NCBI RefSeq assembly: GCF_905163445.1
Contig: NC_053182.1
Coordinates: 18,249,501-18,313,500, forward strand
Direction of reading: 5' to 3'
From: Pararge aegeria
Lineage: Eukaryota; Arthropoda; Insecta; Lepidoptera; Nymphalidae
Length of the DNA: 64,000 nucleotides
A program made the position numbers and the translations under genes. The notes beneath the pieces were generated by a model. The model was not told the DNA's origin. It did no database searches and saw nothing but the letters and a program-made list of their open reading frames with translations. Of the stretch, positions 20,993 through 30,995 are shown in pieces. Within the stretch, counting starts at the first letter, position 1, and each line of letters starts with the position of its first letter.

Positions 20993-21581
20993 TTTATTAT
21001 TGTACTGAAAATCTAAAAGGTAAGATTACATATATATATATATATATACATGTTATTGCGTATGGTATTTCATGGCTTTATTGTAATACCTTTATAAATC
21101 TATAATCCCATAATAACCAAACTGTCGAGACGACATTATTGGCTGTCTTACATTTCTTTACCAAATGCGACTTGCTTCGACAAAATATGTACGTTGTACT
21201 CCTTGACATTTTATGTTTTTGTAATTAATTACAAACACTATAGTTAATGTAGGCAACAACTTTTGAAGACATGAATCACTTGCAATAAACATTAAAATAC
21301 CATATTATCGATTACAGTACTAACACTTGTGCTAGGTAGTTAGATCGGTTTATCTACCTGCGCAAATTTATTCTTTGTTTATCGTTACCGTCGTTATTAT
21401 CCTATCAATGTCACACAAGCCTCTTCACTCTTAGAGAATCAGAGCATATACCCACCAAGTTTCTCTAATTGCGGTTGATGAGCATAGTAGATTATTATTA
21501 TTATCTAATCGATATATACTAGTAAAAAAGTTGCGACCGATAGCTTAACGTGCCCTCAACTCGAGTTTTTTTTGCTAATTT
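20993..21581. other. No gene; short AT dinucleotide run
   Basis: A TA repeat of about ten units lies at 21030-21049. The rest is unassigned. Confidence 0.5.
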
Positions 21582-21601
21582 CCTAACCTAACCTAACCTA
21601 A
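21582..21601 (-). repeat. Four tandem CCTAA units (telomere-type motif)
   Basis: Exactly four CCTAA units, that is TTAGG on the minus strand, the canonical insect telomere repeat. Such short interstitial runs can arise by chance or through telomerase-type repair; length alone cannot decide. Confidence 0.8.
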
Positions 21602-21604
21602 TTC

Positions 21605-21735
21605 CGGGTGAGATATGAGAATTTCCCAACAGAATAAAACAATACTTAACAATTATTTGGCTCGACTCGGGAATTGAACCTTTATTTGATCCTCAGTCAA
21701 ACACTCAAACTACTGAGCCAACGAGGCAGCTGTTT
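21605..21735 (-). mobile_element. tRNA-derived SINE head (another family)
   Basis: On the minus strand: GCCTCGTTGGCTCAGTAGTT, then GGTTCAATTCCCGAGTCGAG, then an A/T-rich body. A and B boxes are recognisable but no clear tRNA fold closes, so it is not called a tRNA gene. Confidence 0.55.
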
Positions 21736-22324
21736 TTTTTTAAAGTAGTGTAATGTTGTCATGAAAAAATTCAAAATGGCGGATGAATGGCGCCATTTTG
21801 AAATTTTATATTTCGTACTATTTTAGTTAGTCGTGTTTTTCTTTTTAACTACGTACCTACTTGCATCCAATCATAATCCAATAGAAATACGCGCGAACCT
21901 TCTTCAGTTGCTATTGGTCGCACGCATCACAGTTAGACAGTATGAGCATAGAATACCAATCAGTATTACTAATAGCAAAAGTCTCCAGTCTTTTTCTAGT
22001 GTTTTTCTCTCGCAAGCAATAACTTATATTTATACGATGACAATGTAGTGCTACAATCATCAATATGTCTTGTGATTTTAGAATTTAAAGTATCGTGAGT
22101 AAAGTTCATTTTAAATTCACGGCTGAACTAACGTGTTTTTTTGTCGGATGTTGTCCTTAAACACTGAGTGTGTGTCGGGCCGCGTCGCACTAATAAGCTC
22201 ATGACCAAGGGTCCCGAATTTATTTAATACTAGTCGGGCGATCTGTGACAAAATTTCACCTGAGTTCAGCCGTCAACTACACATTTAAAAGTCTTGTGAT
22301 TTTTCCAGACATTGTGTATAGGTA
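21736..22324. other. No recognised feature
   Basis: No supported gene or repeat. Confidence 0.45.
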
Positions 22325-22545
22325 GTTCATCAATGGTCTTTTGTAGGCAGGTAGCTGAGAACCGCTTGTTTCCAGCGGCTCCCAGCAATATCATCTGTCC
22401 ACCTCGTTGGGGGCTGACCTACGCTATCTTTACCGGTGCGGGGTCGCCATTCCAGCAACTTAAGACCCCAACTTCCATAGGTTCTTCGAGCTATAAGCGC
22501 ATATTCAGCTTCCTGACTCGCTGAGTTCGCTGAGCTTCAGTACAG
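22325..22545 (-). pseudogene. RTE-type LINE 3' fragment (reverse)
   Basis: Reverse copy: GGTCTTTTGTAGGCAGG, TTTCCAGCGGCTCCCAGC, ATCTGTCCACCTCGTTGG, ACCGGTGCGGGGTCGCC and TTCCAGCAACTTAAGACC. It is the complement of the coding segment retained at 12900-13040 and corresponds to about residues 590-650 of the intact RTE protein. Small deletions (for example near TCTTCGAGCTATAAGCGC) break the frame. Confidence 0.75.
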
Positions 22546-23117
22546 GTCGGCCTACCGGACTGTCATTAGGACATTCTGAAAAGGAAAGTTCAATATCAAC
22601 AGTTTTATTAGAGACGGGCATTAGATACTTTTTATCCCGGAAAAACTAACGGCTCCCTAACGGCTCGTTAAAAAATTATCGCTTTAATTATCTTCGAAGC
22701 TTCGGAAACTACTAATTTTGAAAAAAGAATATTTTTTTCTTTATAACAACCGTATATTGTATAATTGATTATGCGCTACATTAATTTCGTTTAATAAACC
22801 ATATTTTCCTTGCAACATATTTTTGATATTTTTAATATCTGCCAGGTCGGCTCTACTTTTCTTTTGTATTATCAAATTACTCTATAAATCACGAACGATC
22901 CTTAGAGAGCTCCATTTCAAAAATATTGTATTCTCATTCACAAAGCATTGGACACTGTACACAAATAAAAATAAATCTCTCGCAAAAACAAGGTATCGAT
23001 ATTCGACGTCCACGTATCGTTATTGGAATTCTTGATGATATCATTGATAATGTATGAATACCGTTCCCACAGTGGATAGCGTGTGGACTATAGAAATTGT
23101 AAAACATACAAGACATA
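22546..23117. other. No gene; possible Helitron-like fragment
   Basis: A patch near 22618-22665 (TTAGATACTTTTTATCCCGG) resembles the interior of Lep1-like elements. Otherwise unassigned. Confidence 0.4.
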
Positions 23118-23245
23118 GAATAGGATAGAATAGAAAAACTTTATTGCAACAAAAAACAGAAGGCAAAAATAAGCACAAAGAAAACAGTAATAGTACTTAA
23201 TGCTACGGTGCAAAGGCGGCCTTATCAATATAAATGATCTTTTAA
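23118..23245 (-). repeat. LINE 3' end repeat, family E
   Basis: Reverse copy: GAATAGAAAAACTTTATTGC, ACGGTGCAAAGGCGGCCTTA and TCAATATAAATGATC. The shared features are an inverted AATAAAG signal followed by GCGCAAAGGCGGTCTTATCG-like sequence. Other copies are at 45940, 47430 and 50455. Confidence 0.65.
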
Positions 23246-23425
23246 AGGCGAGCGTGCCAGACCGTTATAAAGGTGGAAGTGATCCATAAAGTGAAAAAAA
23301 TATACCTGAACATATTTACGTAATAACAACAAAAATACAAGTATAAACGTATATATATTAGAATAAATTCAAAGTCAAAGCCAAAAATTAAATATTTCTT
23401 TATTCAAATAGGCACATAGAGGGCA

Positions 23426-25423
23426 AATAGAAATGGAACCTTTAAGCAATATTGACGAGGATTTTGAAACAGTTGCAAATATCATACGGGAAGAAGGCTA
23501 TAAGTTCTGTGGTACAAGGCGTATGGGCAAAAAGTCTAAGCTCTCAGATGAGACTCTTCAGCTTATGAAAGAGAGGCGTGAAAATGTATTTAAAAGTCAG
23601 GCAGAACAACGAGCCATTAATAGAAAAACAAAAAAATCTATACGTAGAGATCTCCGGTGCCTAAATACTCAAAACATACAAAAAGCTATAGAGGAAAACA
23701 GGGGGTCCAAGGTATTTACACAAAGTCTTGGAAGAAGCCAAATGACTAAGCTGAAGACTTCAAGTAGTAGAATTGTTAGCACTAAGCCAGATATACTTGC
23801 TGAGATAGAAGACTTTTACGGTCGACTATATGAGTCCCAAGTTCCTCAGCCAGAGGAATGCAACCAAGATCCCAGAGCCAAGCTAACCCGCCACTTTACT
23901 GACGATCTTCCCGAGGTAAGTTTGGATGAGATCGTTTTGGCCCTGAAACAACAAAAAAATGGAAAAGCCCCAGGTGAAGATGGAATCACCTCAGAGCTAA
24001 TAAAAGCTGGAGGTACGCCATTACTTAAGGAGCTACAGAGGCTTTTTGATTCTGTTATTCAGAATGGGAGAACTCCGAAGGCGTGGAATAGGAGCATAGT
24101 AGTTTTGTTTTTTAAAAAGGGTGACAAAACACTCCTCAAGAACTACCGTCCTATCTCGCTCCTAAGCCACATCTATAAGTTGTTTTCAAGGGTCATCACG
24201 AACCGGTTGTCACGTAGGCTCGATGATTTCCAGCCGCCGGAGCAGGCAGGGTTTCGGAGTGGATACAGTACTCTAGACCACATACACACGTTGAGGCAAA
24301 TTCTACAGAAGTCCAACGAGTACAACCAGCCTCTGTGTCTTGCATTCGTGGATTATGAGAAAGCGTTTGACTCAATCGAAACATGGGCAATTGTGGAATC
24401 CCTGCAGCGATCCCAAGTAGACTGGCGTTACATCGAGGTGCTGAAATGCTTGTATAGCGCAGCTGTTATGTCTGTCCAAGTACAAGGCGCGTTTACAAGA
24501 CCTATCCAATTGCATCGCGGGGTGAGACAAGGAGATATCCTGTCTCCAAAGCTATTTTCAAATGCTTTGGAAGATGTCTTCAAAACGCTAGATTGGAAAG
24601 GACATGGCATAAATATAAATGGTGAGCTTATTTCACATCTTCGATTTGCAGATGATATCGTTATCATCGCGGGTTCGCTGCAGGAGCTTCAACAAATGAT
24701 CGATGGCCTTCATGCTGCCTCGCTAAATGTCGGCCTCCGGATGAACTTGGACAAGACCAAGATTATGCTTAATAATCTGATCGTTCCGGGGCAAGTCACT
24801 GTCGATGGGTCTATTCTCGAAACTGTTAAAGAATATACATATCTTGGACAAATCGTTCAGTTGGATAGAAACAGTTTCGAGAAGGAGATCGATAGAAGAA
24901 TACAGCTGGGCTGGGGAGCGTTCGGCAAACTCCGCCGAGTCTTCTCGTCACCCATACCGCAATGCCTGAAGACAAAAGTTTTCGATCAGTGCGTCCTGCC
25001 GGTCATGACTTACGGTGCCGAAACGTGGACACTGACAGCGAGGCTAATTCACAAACTTCAAGTCGCTCAGCGTGCTATGGAAAGAGCTATGCTTGGTATT
25101 TCTTTGAGGGATAAGATCCGTAACGAAGTGATTCGCCAAAGAACTAAAGTAACTGACATAGCCTTTCGTGTTAGCGTACTAAAGTGGCAGTGGGCTGGTC
25201 ACGTTTGTCGGAGGACCGATGGACGTTGGAGTCGAAAGGTTCTCGAGTGGAGACCGCGTGTCGGTAAACGGAGTGTCGGACGCCCCCCTACTAGATGGAG
25301 CGACGACCTCCGAAAAGTGGCAGGCATCGACTGGATGAGGAAAGCCGAAAATAGGAAAAGTTGGCGCTGCTTGAAAGAGGCCTATGTTCAGCAGTGGACG
25401 CACAATGGCTGATGATGATGATG
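23426..25423 (+). mobile_element. 5'-truncated RTE-type LINE with 12-bp target duplication
   Basis: The insertion is bounded by ACATAGAGGGCA at 23414-23425 and the identical ACATAGAGGGCA at 25424-25435. It starts within the ORF, and the 5' region with the endonuclease is absent, the usual result of incomplete target-primed reverse transcription. It ends GGCTGATGATGATGATG with no poly-A, the typical RTE 3' end. The perfect duplication and uninterrupted frame argue for a recent insertion. Confidence 0.92.
23433..25412 (+). CDS. RTE-type LINE reverse transcriptase (endonuclease missing)
   Basis: 659 residues without a stop. The reverse transcriptase domain spans about 150-480: KNGKAPGEDGITSELIK (about 175-191), NYRPISLLSHIYKLFSRVI (237-255), EQAGFRSGYST (270-280), motif A FVDYEKAFD (305-313), motif B RQGDILSP (365-372), motif C FADD with both aspartates (405-408), motif D region NLDKTKI (438-444) and YTYLGQ (468-473). 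The C-terminal part (about 510-655) holds LPVMTYGAETW, WQWAGH and VGRPPTRWSDDL, typical of RTE-clade LINEs. A full RTE ORF is about 1000 residues and begins with an apurinic-type endonuclease, which is lost here. The ATG lies two codons inside the truncated end and is probably an internal methionine. The enzyme would copy RNA at a nick but could not cut a target itself. It is a remnant and not a host gene. Confidence 0.92.
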   Translation: MEPLSNIDEDFETVANIIREEGYKFCGTRRMGKKSKLSDETLQLMKERRENVFKSQAEQRAINRKTKKSIRRDLRCLNTQNIQKAIEENRGSKVFTQSLGRSQMTKLKTSSSRIVSTKPDILAEIEDFYGRLYESQVPQPEECNQDPRAKLTRHFTDDLPEVSLDEIVLALKQQKNGKAPGEDGITSELIKAGGTPLLKELQRLFDSVIQNGRTPKAWNRSIVVLFFKKGDKTLLKNYRPISLLSHIYKLFSRVITNRLSRRLDDFQPPEQAGFRSGYSTLDHIHTLRQILQKSNEYNQPLCLAFVDYEKAFDSIETWAIVESLQRSQVDWRYIEVLKCLYSAAVMSVQVQGAFTRPIQLHRGVRQGDILSPKLFSNALEDVFKTLDWKGHGININGELISHLRFADDIVIIAGSLQELQQMIDGLHAASLNVGLRMNLDKTKIMLNNLIVPGQVTVDGSILETVKEYTYLGQIVQLDRNSFEKEIDRRIQLGWGAFGKLRRVFSSPIPQCLKTKVFDQCVLPVMTYGAETWTLTARLIHKLQVAQRAMERAMLGISLRDKIRNEVIRQRTKVTDIAFRVSVLKWQWAGHVCRRTDGRWSRKVLEWRPRVGKRSVGRPPTRWSDDLRKVAGIDWMRKAENRKSWRCLKEAYVQQWTHNG

Positions 25424-25964
25424 ACATAGAGGGCACTTTTGATGCGTCCATTACATGTATAATGTAACACAAAAGTGAGTTGATGGCAATAACTAAATTC
25501 GTCAATTTAATACTAAAGCTACAAGGTTTCCAAACGCGCCCCGATCTAAGCAGAAGCCGTCAACAAACTTAGCCGGTTTTTTTTTTGTTATCATCATCTC
25601 ACATTGTCATTTAAAACTATTAAAGAAGCGACCTGGTTAGAGCAATGATTTACACCCAAGCATTTTTATCGTGGACGCAGTCCTTAATACTATAATAGGA
25701 CTTTTATATAAGCTTACGTTTAATACAAACTTTGATATTTTTCAGAGACATCTCCAATAGATATTCATGATAAATATATGCTATCATAACTTACACAATA
25801 TTTAATTATATAGATACGTTAATAGATAATGTATAAGCAATGTTTAAACAGATGCATAGACTCGAATGGATTGATGTCACCACCTTGTCCATGTGGGCAT
25901 CAGTTGTTACAATTTCGCTGAGCTTCGATATGATTAATTTTAAGCAAAACTGACTCAACAACAA

Positions 25965-26135
25965 CACTAAATCGCTTAGCGGTACGTCTTTGTCGGTAGG
26001 GTGGTAACTAGCCACGGCAGAAGACTCCCACCAGACCAGACCAGAGAAAATTTAGAAATTATAAATTCCCAAATTTCCCTTGTCGGTGATCGCACAAATC
26101 CACAGCGCTCACCGCTGCGTTAGAAAGGTCTTCGG
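25965..26135 (-). mobile_element. SINE C, 5' half
   Basis: Reverse copy: GTCTTTGTCGGTAGGGTGG, TAACTAGCCACGGCAGAAG, CAGACCAGACCAGAG and a degenerate head ending CACCGCTGCGTTAGAAAGG. Confidence 0.7.
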
Positions 26136-29100
26136 AAAATTCATCATCTAAATTCATCAATTTTACAGTAGCCTCGCTGTAAAAGGTGTGTTTTAATATA
26201 ATGTCGTTTTAAAAAATGCGTTATGCACTATCTAAATATTTTTAAAAAGTTTTCAAACATACTCGAGCAAATATTAAATACTCATAGTACTCTACAGAAT
26301 AATTAAGATGTGGTAATCAATAAAAATACCAATGGCACAAAATACCAATAAAAATACCAATGGCACCCAATAAACTAAATATCGCCCTTGGCTTACCTTT
26401 GTGTAAATAGTGTTCATTAATATTCGTAATTATAGCGTAGACAGCCATTTTGAATATTATGAGCAAATAAATACTTGGTGCTGATAATAATCAAATTTTG
26501 ATTAAATATTGAGTTTGCATTTGCGCGAATAATTTCTCAGTTAGTAATGATGCGATATTGAAATAAATTTAATAATAAAAAAAATAGTACCTAACCTAAT
26601 AACCTAGACCTTATTATAGCTTTCCATCATTAAAGCTATTACATTAATTATGTCGTAATTCTTCCATACATGAAACCGATAAAAATTTCAAACCACTTTC
26701 AGTCAGCGATATAATGTAGGCTAAGGTATTGGTTTCGTTTATTTAACCGGTAAAGGATTAAGTTGGTTGGAAGCAGTCAGCTCCGCTGTCATGTCAACAA
26801 AATGATTTTGAAACTATGATTTTTGAAGTTCCCTTTAGTTAGATATAGTCAACATTTATATTTAAAAAAAAAAGTTAATGTTAGTAAGTGTATTATGTGT
26901 ATTTTTTTTGCGATATTTAAATATACTTTATTTAACTAGATAATGCGTTATATAAAAACTTTTTAAAGTTTTAATAACTTTTTTCTATTGTCAGTGTATT
27001 TTTTCTACAAACGTAGAATAAAGCGAATGATAAAATTTTTGAAAAGATTTTTATTTAGTTACGCCAAAGAAGTATAACTTCTAACGCAAAAAGCAACACA
27101 CTCATTTTTTTGGAAAGATTTGTAAATTTGATTTGTTGTTGTTAGTTTCGTATTGGCATCTTCTCGGTGTAAACTGTCTTCTGAAACGATGGTAGAGTCA
27201 CTACAATCACACAGACTTGACTTTTTAATCGTGCTTATAAATTAGGCACACTCGAAGTAAATGAATTTAGAATTTTTGAAAACGACCTATTTGTAGAGCC
27301 TCGCCCTAACGTTTCTCTAATGTAGCGAGCCAAATGCAGAAAACTGGGTACAGTACAAAAAGTTTCATCTCGTCGCATTAGCGGTCGTTGTCGAACGAGA
27401 GAGTTTGTAAAAGTTTTCCTCTCATATATACATTTTCACACTTCACTGAACATTTTTACTCGAATCGGCGAGAACTACGTTGGTTTTGAATGCCTATCTG
27501 TATACGTCCGGATTTAGGTGAACCTCTGGAAAATATTTAGATCGTTCGTGTCAACTTTTATGTTTTTTTAGAATACGGTATCGTTAAATGTTAGACCCAG
27601 TTCTCGTTATAGCATGCTGGTTGGTGAAATGGAAACGGACGCATTTATGTGCGTGTTCACGCCTAAGCAATGTGAAATTTTGTGAAAAATACAAAAAGTG
27701 TGTGCTTGTAACCTTTACGCCCGATTGAATTAAATCTTTTATTATTACTTATTGATGAAAGAGTAAAATGTTCGTGGGACTCCGTCCTTTCATTTAATAT
27801 TCACTATTTCATTTTATATTTTATTTAAAATTAATTAATATCACTTTCACATTTTTTAAATATGTTCATTTGTTAAATAGAATAATTGAGAGTAGAAAAT
27901 TGAAGATGCATATCGCATATATACAAATCGTCAGAAAAATTATTAATAATTTATTTATTACAAAAGTAATAAATCTCGAGTATATATAGAGATTTTCAAA
28001 AAACTTAGCAATTTAAAATATATTTTTTAAAAGTGTTAAATTTTTATTTACTTTTCTATTCACAATTGATCCGTTTGAAAATATTGGAAATAAATAATCC
28101 TAATTGATTATGATATTTGCCACTAGCTGGCGTATAAGTCATATACTGACGAGCAATCTAAGTTATTATTTTTAAATAGCGGAAACTACAGACGTCTGAC
28201 GTAAGCGTTATTTCCGTCAGAAAAAAAATCTGAGTTACTCCCTAGTCCCTAGTCGCTCCTAAAGAAGTTTTACGACAAAATCGACAACATTGTTTTATAT
28301 TTAACATAATTCCAGGAACATTATATGTTACGAGTACTTGAATAATTTGATTTTAAAAATAGCCTAAACATAACTTTAATTGGAAAATGCCGATATAAAG
28401 GCAAAGTAAACCTTATGAAGTTTCTTTTCAAAGCTTCAATTCGCCCACACATCTGTAGCCATTGCTCCTAGCGGAACTTTTTAGCAAATTAAAATGGTTA
28501 GTGCAGAATGTTCAACTTTAAAACGAGATCCATTAAGTCTTTTTTTCTGGACGTTACATTGTTTTCGTACTCTGAAACGACAACGATTGCAACCGTGCAG
28601 ATCTCATTCTTAAGTACAGGACCCAGGTGAAATATAGCGAAGTGTATTGCAGTAATATTAACGTACCTAATCGTTATTAACAGCTTACTTGTAGATTCTC
28701 TCTCGGTTATTAGTGCAGTTACTTTCAGGAAGTCACCCTTAGAGTAACGTTCTAATTTCTTTCGTTTCTTAATACAGATTTCATTCTCTTAATTTCTCTT
28801 AATTTCTTTCCTTTTTTGTTTGCTTTATTTCTTTCTTATTATTAACTTGTTTTTCTACATTACTTAGATAACACTGATCAGAATTAATATCGATACTATT
28901 ATATAGTTAGATTATTTCTCTTCATTTAATTTTACTCTCAACGATGTATGTGCATTACAATGTTGAAAAAGATTTTAAGAGGATATTAAAATGAACGCTA
29001 TCTAAAGAAATTATATATATTCATGAAATACACCAATTTTAATAAATTATATATTTTAATAAACATAAGGGGTCTGATTAATAGACGTGGCATAACGTCG

Positions 29101-29165
29101 GAATAGTAAAGCTGTGTAGGTTTTAGTTATAGGTATATATAAATTCAAAATTTTACCAAAACCGT
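26136..29165. other. Repeat-poor interval, no supported gene
   Basis: A 3-kb stretch without shared repeats, apart from a short direct duplication of CAATAAAAATACCAATGGCA at 26318 and 26346 (period 28) and a pyrimidine-rich run at 28765-28860 with ATTTCTTT/TTAATTTC units. It could be intron sequence of a long gene, or intergenic. Confidence 0.5.
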
Positions 29166-29380
29166 TATGGACATACTAATAGTATAAATGCGAAAGTACG
29201 AGTATGTTTATTTGTCCTTCCTTCACGTCCTGACTAAGCAACCAATGGCCTTGATTTTTGGCATAGAGTTAGTTGGAAAGAAGGAGATTAACATAATATA
29301 CTTTTTACCCCAGGGAAACATACGGTTCCCACAGAATTTGTAAAAAACTCTTAAAAAAACGCGGACAAAAGCTAGTGCCA
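29166..29380 (+). mobile_element. Lep1-like Helitron fragment (diverged)
   Basis: CATACTAATAGTATAAATGCG at the start, CTTCCTTCACGTCCTGAC and CTTGATTTTTGGCATAGAG within, and GCGGACAAAAGCTAGTG at the end. The termini are degenerate. Confidence 0.6.
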
Positions 29381-30214
29381 TATATTATCCACTCAATTTG
29401 GGGCTCAATTAATTAATACTAGCGTCAGCTAATTGACAACACTTGACGATGTTTAAAATCGTGACAGCAGCGTGTTTCATTACGTTTTGAACGATTGTCG
29501 GCTTCTAATCAGTATGTGCAGGCTGTCGGTCGTATAATGATCGATTACCAGGCGAATGTTTAATTGTTTACCGATTGCTAAACAGGTTTGTATTTGCATA
29601 AAACCGTATTAAAACTTGCGATGTTTCGCGCCCGTTTTTACGCTAGTTTCTGTAATGTGGGTGCATAATAAAACAATTAGCGTACTTATCTATCTGTAAC
29701 TTTGTATACTTGATAAACTTTAAATAAATTTGTTTAATTTTAAATGTTTTTGTGAGGTAAAATAGCAGGGGAGTTTAAATGAAAAAGAAGTACTATAGAA
29801 AAGGTTGCCTTTTTATATGCACAATGAATTTTGAAATTAGTGTCCTAATACTGTATTGCTATTAAAATGATTTAACTTGCTTTATTAACCTCAAAAGGAA
29901 ATGGAAATGATATCCTATGTTAGAGTTTATATTATCACGAACACATTCCTATTACCTGTCTCACCACAATTTGAAACACTTAATCGTGCATTTTACCGCC
30001 ATTCATTAAAATTTCGTTTCGATCTTTAGTATCGTAAGTTTTTAGGATTCCTTACCCCCTGTCAGTCTATCAAGCGGCTAGCGGGACCCTATAACAGACG
30101 GTACGGAACCCTCTGTCACAATGATGTACAATAAACTAAAGTTTTATGAAGCACTTATATTATTAAATGTTGTTAAACCCATGATAAGTCCTCATACAAA
30201 AACAAGTATTTTTA
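29381..30214. other. No recognised feature
   Basis: No supported gene or repeat. Confidence 0.45.
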
Positions 30215-30395
30215 TAGATCTCTATCGCCATCTAGCCCCGAAATAAGCGTAGCTTGTGTTATGTTATGATATCTGGTCAATATTCATGAAAAATAAATGC
30301 TTATAATATTGGCACGTACCTCTAACTTTTCGGAGCTACATGCGTTCTAAGGTATAAAATATCATTTGCTTTAGTAGTGAAGGTGCGCAGCTTAA
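30215..30395. mobile_element. Reversed SINE B fragment joined to SINE A fragment
   Basis: ATCGCCATCTAGCCCCG and AGCGTAGCTTGTGTTATG (SINE B, minus) are followed by GCACGTACCTCTAACTTTTC and AATATCATTTGC (SINE A, plus). Both are partial. Confidence 0.65.
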
Positions 30396-30654
30396 AGGCG
30401 TGTTTCACTTTGACCTAAACCGGCCGGCTGGTATTGGGGAATAATGATGATGGATTTAAACAAGACTATAGTGAGATTGTAGTAGCAGAGTAAGGTACCT
30501 TGAAACGACTATGTGGTGCTGTATGTACTTACCAATATAAAACAATAAGTGAATGATTATTAGGTTAAAGTGAATAGAGGATGCCTTTAGGAGAAAACTT
30601 TAAAATGGTAGCAATTTCAGTGCCTAGTTTTAAGCCAATTACTTAACAATATTA

Positions 30655-30995
30655 GATGCTAGCTTCGCCCCGCGAATTCGTCTTCGCTCGTTAATAATTT
30701 TTAATCCTACCACGGGAACTATTTGAGAGATCGTTATAGAAATTACATGTCTTTTTCCATAGCATTGGTGACATGCATACCAAATTTCAAAGCTGTCTGC
30801 CCGCGGCTTAGCTCGTAAACAATTTTTAATGTTTCCTCGGGAATTGCTGAAGTAATCGGGATAAAATGTAGCCTATGTTCTCTTCCATGTTGAAGGCTAC
30901 ATGCATGCCAAATTACATCCAAATCCGTTTAGCCGTTTTTGCGTGATTGAGTAACAAACATCCACACTTACACATTTATAATATTAGTAGGATTA
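30655..30995 (-). mobile_element. Lep1-like Helitron family copy (reverse)
   Basis: Reads GATGCTAGCTTCGCCCCGCG at its 3' end (reverse of a GAAGCTAG-type end), contains TTTAGCCGTTTTTGCGTG and ATTGAGTAACAAACATCC, and finishes TTTATAATATTAGTAGGATT, the reverse of the usual start. Diverged; two TTTCxAAATT segments suggest an internal duplication. Confidence 0.65.

Larger units (their letters stand above)
23366..25775 (-). mobile_element. CR1/Jockey-type LINE 3' end split by an RTE
   Basis: Reverse copy in two parts, 23366-23425 and 25424-25775. The left part has TTCAAAGTCAAAGCC and TTTATTCAAATAGGCACATAG. The right part resumes with GGCACTTTTGATGCGTCC, AAAGCTACAAGGTTTCC and the reverse of the KDYxND-like C-terminal codons. 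The break is filled by the RTE element at 23426-25423, so this LINE end was in place first. Confidence 0.85.

Noticed and set aside
24196..24667. Minus-strand frames within the RTE
   Set aside because: They are antisense shadows of the reverse transcriptase frame.
30510..30540. Minus-strand GTAAGT donor-like site
   Set aside because: No coding-like frame or acceptor lies upstream of it on that strand.
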